Position numbers and translations under genes: made by a program
In this document: positions 14,610 to 27,029 of the stretch, piece after piece
Position numbering within the stretch: position 1 is the first letter of the stretch
Layout: each line of letters begins with the position of its first letter
Assembly: GCA_017590115.1 (NCBI GenBank)
Contig: JAGGNK010006637.1
Location: 129,138-193,137 of the forward strand
Reading direction: 5' to 3'
Source of the DNA: Montifringilla adamsi
Lineage: Eukaryota > Chordata > Aves > Passeriformes > Passeridae
Length of the DNA stretch: 64,000 nt
The notes under the pieces: generated by a model
Seen by the model: only the letters and a program-made list of their open reading frames with translations
Database searches by the model: none
Told to the model about the DNA's origin: nothing

Positions 14610-14890
14610 AGCCAGGCTTTTTGGAATTTCTTTGATATGCACTTGACATAAATTAGAGGCATCAAGGGTCCGCCCCAGAAAGATCAAGAGAGGCTGTGAG
14701 CCTGGTTAAAGGCAGTCTCTGTTTTATGCCATTGATTATCCAAGTGCCTCCAGGCAATGTGTTTCAGTAGATGCAAAGCATTATTGATCCACACCATGAA
14801 AATAATCAAATTATTCATTTTTCATCAAACTGCTATTGCCGTGACCTTTCTTTTTATCATTTTTCCTACCATCTTACATGCACACCACAG
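14610..14890. promoter_or_regulatory. Candidate conserved intronic element (unproven)
   Basis: This patch differs in texture from the surrounding intron. It combines homeodomain-like TGATTAT, TTGATCC and AATCAAATTATT words with mixed-composition DNA containing retained CpGs (ccgccccag near 14673, gccgtgacc near 14838). It has no repeat character and no coding frame. This is typical of vertebrate conserved non-coding elements, but conservation cannot be measured from a single sequence. The call is an inference. Confidence 0.3.
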
Positions 14891-15399
14891 AAGCAATATG
14901 GTCTTTGCCTTAAAATAGATGACATTGTGTTGAGAAATATCATTTAAAAATGCTGACTTTACTATGAGGTCATCATAATGAGAGCATGTATTTCAGTTGG
15001 AACTTTTCTGTGTCAGATGGAATACATCTGAGAGACTGTCATCCAGACCTCCTGAAGTGTGAAAGTGATCTAGAGTAGACTCTGTTTTTAAATACCTACG
15101 TTCTGGACAACAGAATTCCCCACTTGTCTGCATACTAACATGAACAGGTACTTAAAGCAGCTAGGCCCCTTCTCCCTTTTGATCTCTCTCACAGGACAGG
15201 GTATTGACTGTGCAAATAAATTTTTGTGTACATGGGTACGTGTACGTCTGTGCAGGCACCAGGCATCACTCAGGACTGTACAAGTCATATATTGTTCCAT
15301 AGAAAGAAAATGTTGCCATCCTGAGTCTCCATTTCTTTTGAAAGCGGTAACAGATAAAATCAGTAGTTATTTAAGGCCTAAGCAGGACATTTTAGAGGT

Positions 15400-15720
15400 T
15401 TGGAATTGGAAAAGGCATGAAAGAGAAGGTATTTCTGTTTTACATTCTGGTGTTCTGCCTGTGTTTGCACTGTGCCACGCTTCCAGGGGTAGCAAGCCAG
15501 GCTTTGTTCCTTCTTGTCACCTCTTCACAGTGCTCTGGGAGCAGGGTGCAACCACAAACTTCCCATTTCTCTGCACAGAGGAGTGCTGTGCTGCTGGGGG
15601 CTGCAGCCCAAGGTTGTGTTTTAGGACTTGATGTGGCTGTGTGGGAGCACAAGGCAAGTTGGTTCTGCAGAGCCCAGCATCTCTTGGTTTGTCACCTCGG
15701 AAGCACCAAGAAAAGCATAA
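15400..15720. other. GC-richer intronic patch, unidentified
   Basis: A locally GC-richer stretch in an AT-rich intron. Two overlapping + strand frames stay open across it, with 163 codons (15140-15631) and 152 codons (15417-15875). The second starts with a hydrophobic N-terminus resembling a signal peptide. Neither product resembles a family I know, and minus-strand frames are open here too, as expected where stop codons are rare. Most likely non-coding, possibly a worn transposable element. Confidence 0.35.
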
Positions 15721-18700
15721 CAAGGGCTATATTAAATTCACTTCAGGTTAGTTCCCCACAGCGGATTGAGAACATGACTGTTCGTTCTTCCAACCAACTT
15801 TTAATTGTAGCTTTGTATTTTTTATCACAGCTTAGGAAAGAGGATATTTTAAAGATAATTGAACCTTTCCTTTAATTACTTTAAGTATCTTAAGAAAGGT
15901 GTGGGCAGTTACAGGATACTTTCTTTTCTCCCACAAGCACTGACATCAGAATTCCTAAGAGCTTTTCTTGCATCCTAAGGGCATAAAATGATGTCTGCAT
16001 CAAAATAACAGATTTAAATACACATTTCAAGCTTTTCTTTCTGAACACAGTGTACTGTACATTCCTGTCATTAAACTGACCTAGATACTATTCACTTTTT
16101 CTAGTTAATGAATTAATTAATTAATTTTGTATATTTTATATTTGATATTTTAAAAAATGGAGGAAAAGGGTGATGTTTTCCATATTATTTATTTCTAGAA
16201 ATCACTTGAAAGGTGTCTTTATAGCACTTCTTTCTTGTGCTCTCACAAGAAGTGAAACAGCTTTAAATGGTGGCAGCTTGAAATCTTTACCCTTGGGGGA
16301 AATAGCTGGGTATCAGCTAGGAAATAGGGACTAAAAATTTATTGGTTTTTATTTTGTTTTGTTTTGTTTTTTCTGGGTGATAGTTTGACTGGTTGAACAA
16401 TGTGTCACAATAATCTTCCTGCAACTTTTCTCACACACAATTTTCATATTTCAAGATCCTTTTCCTATAACTGTGGTGCAATTTGTAGCAGTTATCAAGT
16501 GTTCCCACGTAAATGCAGGAGATATTTCTTGGGAAAACAGGCAGCAAAATGACACTGAAAAACAGAGGCCACAAAATTCAATATTCACCACTATGTGTGA
16601 ATTAAATTAAATGTAGAGAGTCCAACAAAGCTGGCTGTGAAAGGATGCACAACTTAGTTAATAAATCATGTTGGGGCTTATTCCTTGCTTTTTTTTTCCT
16701 TGTTTGTTTTTTTTTTCTTTCCATTTTTTGAGATGAATTTCTCAGAAAAGACATGGTTGCTTTTCGTGAAAATACTTCTGAAAGCCTGTAGCTTATTCCA
16801 GAAGATTTTCTCAGATAAATTGTAGCATATAGTTTTGCTGAGATATTAGAGCACAGAAGTTGATGGTCAGTACAACTGACAAAATGACAAACTATTTTAT
16901 GTTCCCAGAGGAAGAAAGATAGATGATCCCTAAAAATAAAAAATGTTTGGTTAAGACATCATTTGCATCTTAAGTAAGAATAAGATTTTTAGACTATATA
17001 TGGATTTTAAATATAATTTATCACTTTTTCCTTCTACAAAACCTGTTTTACAAATATTTGTAAATGCATATTAAGTGAAGACCACAAATTATTAGCAGAG
17101 TTAGGAATGCAGCTCCTGTTGTTTAAGAGAAACATTTTTACCCATCACTCACAGCTTTTAATTTACACGGCTAGTCTGCAACTGAAGGTAAGTGAAAAAG
17201 AGCATTAGCTCTTTTACATATCCTAGGTTCTAGAGATACATCTTTCGGTTTCCGATATATTTTTGAACTTAACTGTTCTTAATCAATGGCAGAATAGTGA
17301 GAATACAGAGCCATGGCTTGTTTTAATGTAATTATCACAGCAATTTGCCTTCCACTTTCAGAAAATGCTATCATTAGCCTGATCAGAAAACTTGCCAAAT
17401 TGCTACCATTTCTTCTTTTGTATTACAAGAGGTTCATTTTGAGATTTGAAATTATGGTTTTGTGATTTGAAGAGGAATGAAAATATCCAATCCTTCTCTT
17501 TAAGAAAAATTCTGTAGCCGTTTTTTTCTCTTAAATTACTATAATTTGTTCAAGTACATTGCTGCTTATTAAAAAGGAATTGCTGTATTTTTTTAAATTT
17601 TATATATATAATGTAGGACCTGCAATTGATACATCTCTCTATGAATAACAAAGATTTTAGATTCATGAGATCTGTGAATTTCATTAGAAGGAAACCACAG
17701 CAAAATCCACAACAAAAGAAGAATAGCATTTATTTCACTTTGGTTTTCAAAACAACAGTTTTAAAAGTCTGAACAATACTACTTTTGGCTTTTTCCCCCT
17801 AGTTAACTAGGATAACAGATCCATTATGTGTGTAAACGAAAGCATCTGCTAAAACACACACAAAAAGAAAGGGGTTTTATACAAGCTAAAGATTTTGCTC
17901 TTCTAGTTTAACTGTTTCTTTGCTAAAAGATTTTTATTCTCCAAGCTGATACCTCTGTAGCAGTTCCATGGCACGGGGATGAAGAATTTTCCAGAGTTAA
18001 TGAAATTGTCCTTGTTTCTAAAAAGCACCCACCTGAACTATGTTATTCTCTTAAGAGAAAGATGGACCCTCAGGTGATGATCAACAGTTCAAAATCATGA
18101 TAAGGCAAACTATTAAGGAAGAATGCAATGTGAACTGGTCAGCATTTTTATGAATAAAAAAAACCAAAAATCAGAGAAATTTATTTAGAGGCATTATTCC
18201 CTGGAACTTCCAGTTATTTTTGCCAGTTGGCACCTTTTGAGAAAGACTTCTTGTTAGTTTTACATGCTGTCATTTTGACAGGTATTACAGTAATGTGCTC
18301 AAATTATTGCTAATGTAGTCAAATAGGAAGGAAAATATTCAGTGTTATTAATTCAACAGGCAGAAAGTAATCTGAAAAAATATTTATCGCTATATAAATT
18401 ACCACTGTCATTTCACTGCATCTGGGTCTTTATTAACTGCAATTTTTAGAAGAAAAAAAATTTTGAAATGTTTGTAATACTGATAATATTTTTACCTGGA
18501 AATATTCTATAGGTGGAGTCTAGAAGTTCATCTGTTGAAATGGGCAGAATTAGCAAACCAACTAACCAGCCAAACTGAAGGGCTCCTTTAAAATGGTTCT
18601 CTGGTTTAATAGAAAAATAAACTCTCAAAATAAGCAAAGAGAATTGAGAGTGAAACCTTTTTTACTTACACAGCTTAAATAAAAACTAGTGTGTTGCAGA

Positions 18701-20465
18701 AAACTCTGCATCCTCACAGAGATCTGAAATGGGTGTTGCTTATTTGCAGTAGACTGGCAGTTTGAGGCAATAGCATTCACATGAGAAAACAACTACAACA
18801 ATGAATTTCATTCTTTTCAGGTGAGATTTAAACAAGAACTATAAAGCAGATATACTGCACCAGCAACCTTCCCACTGAAATACTTCCAGAAGTGCTACCA
18901 TGGAATATTAGAAGACTTGTGCATTCCATGTATTTCAATTCACATGGCAGAAAAGATTGCAGATATTTCTGTTTACCTACTCCTTTACTTTTACAAATAT
19001 AAATGGGTAACTAATTGCTAGGGTTTAACACAATTTAGTTGTCAAATGTCATGATAATAATAGCACTCTACAGACTGTACTTGCCGATTTCATTATTTAT
19101 GAATCTACAAATACAGTGTTTGTGTGTGTGTGTACATATGTGATTGTTTTTCTTCCTTTTTTTCAATAACAGCATCCTCTAAGTCAAAACACATTATTTT
19201 CTCAAGTCATAAGGGACTTTATTTGTACTATAGGATATTGTGCTAATATTGGTAGTGCTGTTATTTTGTCGAAGTCCTAAACAAGGGTTCTGCCCCTGGG
19301 CACAAGGGCAACTGAAACTCTGTGGAATATGTCTGCCTTAGCTGATCAACTGCACTTCACACAAAATGTTTCCAGAAATCTTTAATTTTGTTATGGCTAC
19401 AGGCAACAGTTATAATTGGGCCACCTGAGAATAGAATTCATTCAACTATTAGCAGAAAAAAAAAAAAATCAAAGTACACTTTTTATACGACACTCATTTG
19501 AGGAAGCAAACTACAACTTAGAGAAGACAAAGACTGTGTGAAACTGTTTTCCTTATAACTCTAAAGAGTGTATATATTGGATTTTTTTGTAAAACATTAG
19601 AGAAATAGGAACATAAAGAGTTTTCCATATCCATCATTGTGGATACACACAATGACTATAAAGTCATTTCTTTGACCATTGCATACAAATTTGGCTTTCA
19701 TGCAATACTTCTCTATGTGTATTGAGACAGAATTGCACACAAATTCCAGTAGCCCTAATGCTGAAATAACACTCCATAAGTAAAATGCCAACAATATTGT
19801 AAGAAAGCCCTTTGGAGACAAATTCATTTGCATTTCTTCTGTGTGAAGTTGATTTTGTGGATGTTTATATGTAGAAATGTTATGATAATACTTGTTCCAT
19901 TTTTCTAACCTAACCAGCCAATGCCCCTTCCAACGGCTAGGTTAGATGCTATGCAGAAATTATTTTAACTGTCATCCCTGAATGGTGGTCTGAGGGACAC
20001 AGGCAGGTTTGTGTATGAAGTCCTAGTTATGCACCCTTGCACTAATCCAGTTTTGGAAGCTTTAGCTTTTTTATTTATATAACTGCTTATTGGTTTCAGT
20101 TCTGAACTTGGAATGGAGATAGCATTTTAATTATCAAGTGAGTTGGTCATTAAACTGAAGTCATTAAGATGTGAAGATTTTTAGGTTTTGTTGTTGAAAA
20201 AGACTGATCAAACTCTTTAGATTAGCACTGAATACTCATACACTGTGGAGAGCTGCATAAAACTTGCAATTTAAGTGATGAGTCTACTCTTGCTTTTCAG
20301 TATCGCTCTAGATAACACAGACATTCTTGGCACATTTTAATAGCTGTAGAGTCGGATCCTGATGCACCTATAGGAGGGGTTTTGGAGATCAGTACAAAAT
20401 CTTAAAATTCTTGGCAATTTAATGAAAGAGTATCCAATCCCAGAGAAGATTTCCAGGACATGATA

Positions 20466-20553
20466 TAAACAGGACTTTCCTGGTTACTTTTCCTTAGCTT
20501 GTCTTTAGTTGTAACGACAAGCTAAGGAAAAGTAACCAGGAAAGTCCTGTTTA
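20466..20553. repeat. Perfect 38-bp inverted repeat (hairpin) in FBXL17 intron
   Basis: The left arm at 20466-20503 is the exact reverse complement of the right arm at 20516-20553, checked base by base, with a 12-nt loop at 20504-20515. The match stops at 20465/20554. Transcribed with FBXL17, the 88-nt segment would fold into an uninterrupted stem of 38 bp, about the size of a primary-miRNA hairpin core. It is not part of a recognised transposon, and the arms do not look like terminal repeats of a MITE because almost nothing separates them. Likely origins are a template-switch replication event or a sequencing or cloning fold-back artefact. Confidence 0.9.
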
Positions 20554-23500
20554 AGAAAAGCACCTCTGTTTCTGTTCCTGAGCAGTGAATGAAGATGTCA
20601 GTCTCATTAAAAATAAATGTGTGGTTTGGCTGATGGTTTTAAATGTAATCTTTAATTTACCTTAACAGGATTAAGAAAACTTGAATTCATCCTTTGAATT
20701 TAATAAGATCTGTTGTAGGAACATAATGAACATAACTAGCTTAAAAAAAAAATTCTAGTCCTTTGGAATAATTTTATATCTTTGGAAATTCCTAATTTTA
20801 GAATCTAGAAATTAAAGAAAACAATGCTGAAATTATCACTAAACTGAATGACACAGCAAATTTAAAAGAAAAAACATAAAATTACCTCATAACTATTCTT
20901 GTTGCATTTTGAATTTTTCATGAAAACTTGTGGAAGGTGGCATAACATAAATTTCTGAAGATGTTCTGTGTCAGACAAGCAGTGTTCCAAATCAGTAAAT
21001 ACTGGCAATAGGACTAGATGTGTAAGTATAACATGCTATCAAAATATGAATGAATATTTTATTGTGAGTAGCTTTCAGTTTACTCTGAGCCTGAAAAAAA
21101 TCAGCTCATAAGTGTTGGTTACTTTATTCTAGGAAAAATATTTGCAGGTGGTGGCAGTTTTCAGGATTTCTGTTATGGGCAGACTATTTTACCTAAAGGA
21201 GAGTAAGAGTGTTGAGCATTGATTTCCCATTTTTCTCAGTATTTCAGCCATATTTTGTGTGTAATAGCAGAGTAATGATGAAAGTTCTCCAAAGAGGCAC
21301 ACACAAGTCCCTTTTGCCAGTGTACCATTTCACAGGGACTACAAGGGTGTTCTTGTTCTTCTTTCCAAGATTAACTCCTATTTATCACATTAGATGTTCT
21401 CTAGCACGGATAATATTTAAATACTGTCTGTACAACCACACTGTCATCAGACGAAGAAGAAGTTAAGGAGGTCCTACCCCAGATAACATTTGTCACAAAG
21501 TCAAGTGCATTCTTCTGGGAAATAGGCCATGTGTGTTCAAGTGTCTTTAAGCAAAAAGTATTCAAAACTATGACTTCTAGGTCATAATCTAGGCACTAAT
21601 TGAGTTAAAGGGAGATGATACTACTTAGTCTTCCATTTTCTGTAACCCATCTTCTTCTTTGTATTGTTTTTTCAATCTATTCCTTAGCCTGGGATAAATT
21701 CTTATTTCAGGAAGAAAAAATAATTTTCAAACCAGTCTTTGTTGTTATTTTGGTTTTTTGTTTGATGACCAGGATTTGCAAAACCTATTACTTTGTTCTT
21801 AATGATACAGGCTGCATTCTCTCATTATGTGTTGAAACATAATTGAAGAGCTATTCAAGTTCAGATGAATGATTATGTATTAGATAATCTAAGTAGTTTA
21901 TCTCCAGAAAAATATAACATTTTACAATATATTAAGATGTGGAGATTTTTACTTTTCATTCATTGAACAAGAATGTTTAAGCTCAGAAGGGAAAATTGTT
22001 CTGTTTGTGTAATGAACTTATTTTGGGAATGACATTCAGAACTTTTGTTTTATCACCAGCCAGGCTGATCTTAACAAAGAGACAGAAGCTTGTGTTCTAA
22101 TGGCTGGGCATAAGACTTCTTTTCATCTTAATCCTACCACTAGGGAAAAGATGATAAGGATGACTTAGATATTACTTTTCACATTCATTAACAAAGAATA
22201 AAATTTTATTTCCTTTTTTCCTGTTTTTCAGATAGTGAAGTTTTAGTCCAGTAGTGTGGAGAGTTTTAAATACTAAAAGTTTTTCATTGTTTTAGTGTTT
22301 GACCAGACTTTTCTCATGGTAAAGAAAAGGTATCAAAATCTTTAGACAGGGAATAGTTTTTTCCTCATCTCTGGATCCAGGTTGCTTGTTCCACTGCCAA
22401 GTTTTTTTTCTCCTTCTTCTGTTGTGTAATCTTACTTTGAATTTAGTTTGGCATAATTTTTAACTCCTTGCATTTTACTCTCAGGATTAAAAACATTTAT
22501 ATTTAACTTAAAGTTACATATATTCGATCATTTATCATGAAGCTTGGTAAGATATTTTTATCATGAGAGTAAACTCAGTTTTTCAGACTCAAAGTAATTT
22601 CTTTCTGTAAATGTTCCAAATACATCCATAGGATTTGTCATTGCTTTACTGTTTAACAACAAGTTATAACACAAGTTGTTGCTTAGGATCAAACTAATAA
22701 TTTAAAATATTTGCTTAATCCTCCAGTAAAAAATGGAGAAAGCTTCTACTCTTCAGACTTTAGTCATAGAACAGGTGTTTTTTTCAGTGGCACTTCTGCA
22801 ATGGTTTTATCTGCCTTCTTCATACTCATGTTTATTTTGTAACTGTATTTGGCACTTGATGCCCAAAGCTTCCTGCTTCTGTTTAGCAAAGTACTAATAG
22901 CAAATAGCAAAAAAATTTATCTAGTAATAATTGTGTCAGAAAAAAACTAGGACAAACAGTTAGAGGTGGTTTTCTTCATAGGTTTTTATGACTAAAATAT
23001 ACCATTGTAACATCCTCTGCCTCCTAAATGTCCTGGGCCATGCCTAAGTTAACCTGGTAATAAATATATCAACTTAAACCTAGCTAGGCTGTATCTTGTG
23101 TACATGGCCTGAGTCCAATACATCAGGGCATGGAGAGCGTTTGCTACCTTCCTGTGTGTGAGCATCATCTTTGTAATGAATTCACCTTATTTGTTTCTTA
23201 TAACAGAGAATATGCATATAACACTGGCTCTAAAGCCATGATATCCATGCTGTTTTAACAAATAATGCCCAACAGGTAAGTGCTAAATCATAATAACTTC
23301 TATGTACTAGTAAAATTTGCAACTATCTAGTAGATAAATAACGCATCTCATTCAAGCTTCCCATTAAGAAGGAGCAAAATAAGCCACTGTCAGTTGTAAG
23401 CCTCTTTGTTGTGGCTGAGTTAAACATTAAGAGGAGTTTCTGGTAGCGTGATAGATTCTGCCGTGGGTCTCTGCAGCATAACTCTAATGAAAAGAGACTT

Positions 23501-25120
23501 TTGACTATTTTTTGGATAGGCATAAAGTAGCAAATTACTGCTACTTTGGGGATTCTTCCCTTCCAAGCAATATTTCTGTGAATTGTAGCTTACAATTTGC
23601 AAGTATGTATTCAGCTGTAAATATCAAATATTATGGGGACTTGTGCTATCTCTGATTTCATTTTGCTTTTTCAAAGTCACTTCTTGTTTTTCAGCACTGA
23701 AAGATGTTACTGTAACATAGCAATTTGCCAGAGAAGTACAGTTTGTGCTGTGAAGTAAACCAGTTTTCTATCCAAGTCAGTCTCAGCTAGATGAAATTTC
23801 CAATGAAGATTGAGTATTTCTATTATCAAAATAGAAGAACTGGATATTAAACCTTCCATTTATCCTTGTCATTGGGTGCAATCACTGTTCAGAAGGAAGC
23901 TCTCCTTGTTATCTTTTAAGGACAAAAATATTATTAGATACTGTGGTTACCATGCTTTAAAATATTTTTCACAAGACAGATCTTTGTAATGGTAGTAAAC
24001 GTTTCAGTCTGCCTTTTTACTTTTGGCCTTGAAAGTGGAACACTGAGGGAAGAAAACCACACAATGCCATAAGTTGTACATGCTACTTATGTAGGTGATT
24101 CAGTAACTGTAGTATCAATGCATTTTAAAATGCCCAATTATTCAGCAAAGATTTCAGAGGGAGCCAACGAGAAGTCATGGTTCTTAAGGTTAATCTTTTA
24201 TTTGTCTAAAGGCTGAAGAAAGCCATTTACCTCTGTGATATGAACTGCAATCATCTTTAAAATAATTGAACAAATTAATCCCCTTGCAGCACTGGAATTG
24301 TAAGGGTGTTAGGTTTAGCTGGGTCTGTCGAATTACTTTGTCTTATGAAGAATAAAGGTGCTAACTTTAATGTCTCAGATTTAAGAGGGACATCCCAGAC
24401 CCAACGATATTGGATGTTTTAATTATTGATCCCAATTCTGCAGTGTTACCCTCAGAAAAGAAGGCTAAAATAAAATCTTCTGCCAGTGATATATGTGAAG
24501 TCATGCAGGATTTTTACCTTTTGGAAAAAGAGACATAAAGGAGTAATTGATCTACCCGCAACATAGAATAGTCAGTATTTTCCCCCATCTTTAGTCATGT
24601 TATCTATTACTTTTCATTGCAGACCTGTTGATAGCAACCATACAGTCCAAGTTCATTTCAGTAAAGTTAATTGTGGAGTTACTACTTAGCATTTTTAAAT
24701 GTCTCCATAACTGTACCATAAATTAATTAATAGATGTAATCTATTTTCATTTGCCAAAGCCAAAAAAATCTCACATTTTTAAATGTATGTCTGCTTGAGC
24801 AACTTTGAGTAAATAGCTTCTATTTCGAGTTAGAAATCTATTACTCTGTGCAGCATTTTGTTTAACCAGGATAATAAAACTTCTTCCTTTGAAATGAAAT
24901 CAAAGCATGGGGTTTGATTTTGGTTTTTTCATTCTCTAAGCAGACATTACATTCTGTATATTTATTTTGTGATAAATGCACCCAAACCTATAGTAACAAT
25001 GAAGATCCCCATGCTGCAACTCTGTCCAGGAGTCCAAAGCTTTTTCATTCTTCTAGCTTGCCTAATGTTACCCTTTTCATTCACTTTCTGCACATCACAG
25101 GTTCTGTTCTTTTGTTGCAG

Positions 25121-25258
25121 GTGAATGAGGCCACAGTGGAGCAGCTGGTGCAGCAATATCCACATATAACCTTCAGTACTGTGCTGCAGGATTGCAAGAG
25201 AACACTGGAGCGGGCTTATCAAATGGGCTGGACACCCAATATGTCTTCTGGCTCCTAA
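25121..25258 (+). CDS. FBXL17: FBXL17 terminal coding exon (C-terminal helix and stop)
   Basis: The coding part of the last exon is 45 codons plus TAA, in phase 0 with the previous exon. It runs from VNEATVEQLVQQYPHITFST to the end ...QMGWTPNMSSGS. It contains the last LRR-like unit (VEQLVQQYPHITFS) and then the helix DCKRTLERAYQMGW. In published FBXL17 structures the C-terminal helix crosses the surface a BTB protein would use to dimerise, so this exon carries a functionally central part of substrate recognition. The acceptor is preceded by a T-rich tract (gttcttttgttgcag). The reading frame is intact with no frameshift or early stop. The frame stays open upstream to 24914, but that part is intron. 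Confidence 0.97.
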   Translation: MNEATVEQLVQQYPHITFSTVLQDCKRTLERAYQMGWTPNMSSGS

Positions 25259-27012
25259 CTTTCTGTACAAACCTGTTCCACTCTGCTGCATTTGGTAGAT
25301 CTAATGGGGATTGCAGAAGGGTTTATAACCTTTCATATGATGCAATATAGTTGTGAGTTTACAGAGGTTACAGTAAAATGGCAAAAGCTGTACACTGACT
25401 TTAATGTACTGTACAACTAAGTACAAATATTGAAGCAAAACTTTAGAAATGCATTGTGGTTTTGTTTGCATAAAAGTGATAAAAGCCTTTGGCAAATTTC
25501 TTGAAGTGGATTCCTACTAGTTCTCTGGATAGTTTGAGTTATAGATGTTAAGCTTGTTTTCCTCTGTTTACTTTGCCTTGGTCATGTGTGTTTCCTTTGA
25601 TCTGTAAATGGTAACTCAGTGCTAGCATCAGTGCAGTTGATCAACAGAGGCACATGTTGAAACTGGGAACTAAACTTGATGCTTTTTATTTACTAAAGCT
25701 ATGCCAGTGGTTTTAAGATACAGAGTAATAAGAAAATCTACCGTGAACTTTCTTATCAACATCTTCAGGTTTTTTTCTTTAAATATAGGAAGCTGTAGTG
25801 ATATTAAAGTCTTTCCCACCTTGACATTTTAATAATAATAACATTTTAATAATGAATAACACTGCTTACCGTAACAATAATAACCAGCTGTATTTCATGA
25901 AGACAAAGAATAGCTGAATACACCAACTATCAGAAATAAGTTGGTGATGCGTATTATATTTGGCTAAAAAAATTTTATGTCTATTGTAAATGAACTTGTC
26001 TCCTCTGACTATGCTGTTCTGTTGATGAATTGGAAAATTCTGATGAATGGGTATAAGTCAATAACAGGATCCCTCTCATTTCCTGTGTGGTTTTATTTTA
26101 GAATGGATCTTCCAATGCAAAAAGTGCTTACCTTGAGAAGGCCATCTAAACATGAGTCCCATTGTGGGTATCTTTTGTAGGATCAGATGTTTCTTAATAC
26201 AGTGTGTGCAAGGAAATGTCCAAATTAAGCACATAAAATTATTAATTTTCTCTGTGGGACTACTATGGTTTAATCCCAAACAGCAACCATGTATCACACA
26301 GCCTTTCTCTCACTCTCTCTCACACATTGCATTCTAAGGAGTTAAATTTGAGCAGGGAATTGTGAAAAATACAGACATTGCAGCTTCAATTTGGAGTTGC
26401 CTTAACCTTTAGAGTATTACCATTTGGTTAAGAATGTTGTCAGGTATGTAACACTGGATATTTGTTTCTAAAAGGTTACAGCATTTTAATCCAAACTATG
26501 AAATGCTTAAGCTTCAGCTGAAAAGTTGCCATTATTGTCAAAATGTTTTGCTAATCCAGAAGGCCTAATGCAGCATAACATAGAAGATTGTTTAGTATGG
26601 CTGTATAACCCTGTAAACCTATTTGTTGATTTCCATAGCATAATTTTTTACAACAGAAACATCAACTCACGTTACTTCCAGTGAGGATGTTGAATGTTTT
26701 CTTATTAGACTTTTCAAAATGGGGATGAACTAATTTCTCTGGAAAAAAAAATATATCATAAAGATTTTGTTTAAAATAAGTGGTAAATACTTGTGAACAT
26801 GTGTAATGCTATGCTGTTTATTTACTCCTAAATGGCAACAATATTTTAAGAATAAAGCCAGTGAATTATATTGCAGATATAGTACAGAATCTTAGTCAAT
26901 TTTCTTTTAATGTCTCTTTATGAGTGCATTAAAACTATTCACACAATTTGTAAGTTTCTATTTTTTTGTGAGACCTTTGATCTTGCAATAAATTTTAATA
27001 AAACAATAAGGA
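25259..27012 (+). other. FBXL17: FBXL17 3' UTR
   Basis: The sequence follows the stop codon without any further splice need and reaches a strong polyadenylation region at 26987-27029, giving a UTR of about 1.75 kb. It is AT-rich with several ATTTA-type words, a short (TAA)n-like stretch at about 25829-25860, and an LTR-like remnant at 26265-26334. An earlier AATAAA at 26851-26856 could give a slightly shorter transcript. The exact cleavage base is inferred. Confidence 0.8.
26265..26334. mobile_element. Short LTR-like remnant (avian ERVL type) in 3' UTR
   Basis: The stretch has the word order of a widespread avian ERVL-type LTR end: tggtttaatccc, cagcaac, a cacacagcc box, then a ctcactctctctcac tract. 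Similarity is partial, only about 70 bp is recognisable, and no viral gene or target-site duplication can be seen. It lies within the FBXL17 3' UTR, so the mature mRNA would contain it. Recognition rests on memory of the repeat family. Confidence 0.5.
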
Positions 27013-27029
27013 TGTGATGTTTTCTGTTT
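26987..27029 (+). terminator. FBXL17: Polyadenylation signal region of FBXL17
   Basis: Two AATAAA hexamers occur 10 bp apart (26987-26992 and 26997-27002). They are followed within about 10-30 bp by a GT/T-rich downstream element (gatgtgatgttttctgttt at 27011-27029). This is the textbook arrangement for 3' end cleavage; the cut is expected near 27010-27018. Confidence 0.85.

Larger units (their letters stand above)
12368..25120 (+). other. FBXL17: FBXL17 last intron
   Basis: A 12,753-bp phase-0 intron with donor GTAAGG and acceptor TTTGTTGCAG. A second AG lies 20 bases upstream of the acceptor (25099-25100); using it would add 20 nt and break the frame, so the 25119-25120 AG is preferred. 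No clear interspersed repeat was recognised inside. Notable contents are a candidate conserved element (14610-14890), a GC-richer patch with open but unrecognised frames (15400-15720), and a perfect 38-bp inverted repeat (20466-20553). Short TA, GT and A/T runs are scattered through the rest. Confidence 0.95.

Noticed and set aside
25091..25120. Alternative acceptor AG at 25099-25100
   Set aside because: It would add 20 nt and shift the frame of a well-recognised protein end.
24962..25291. 109-codon minus-strand frame over the last FBXL17 exon
   Set aside because: Antisense shadow of a real exon; product not recognised.
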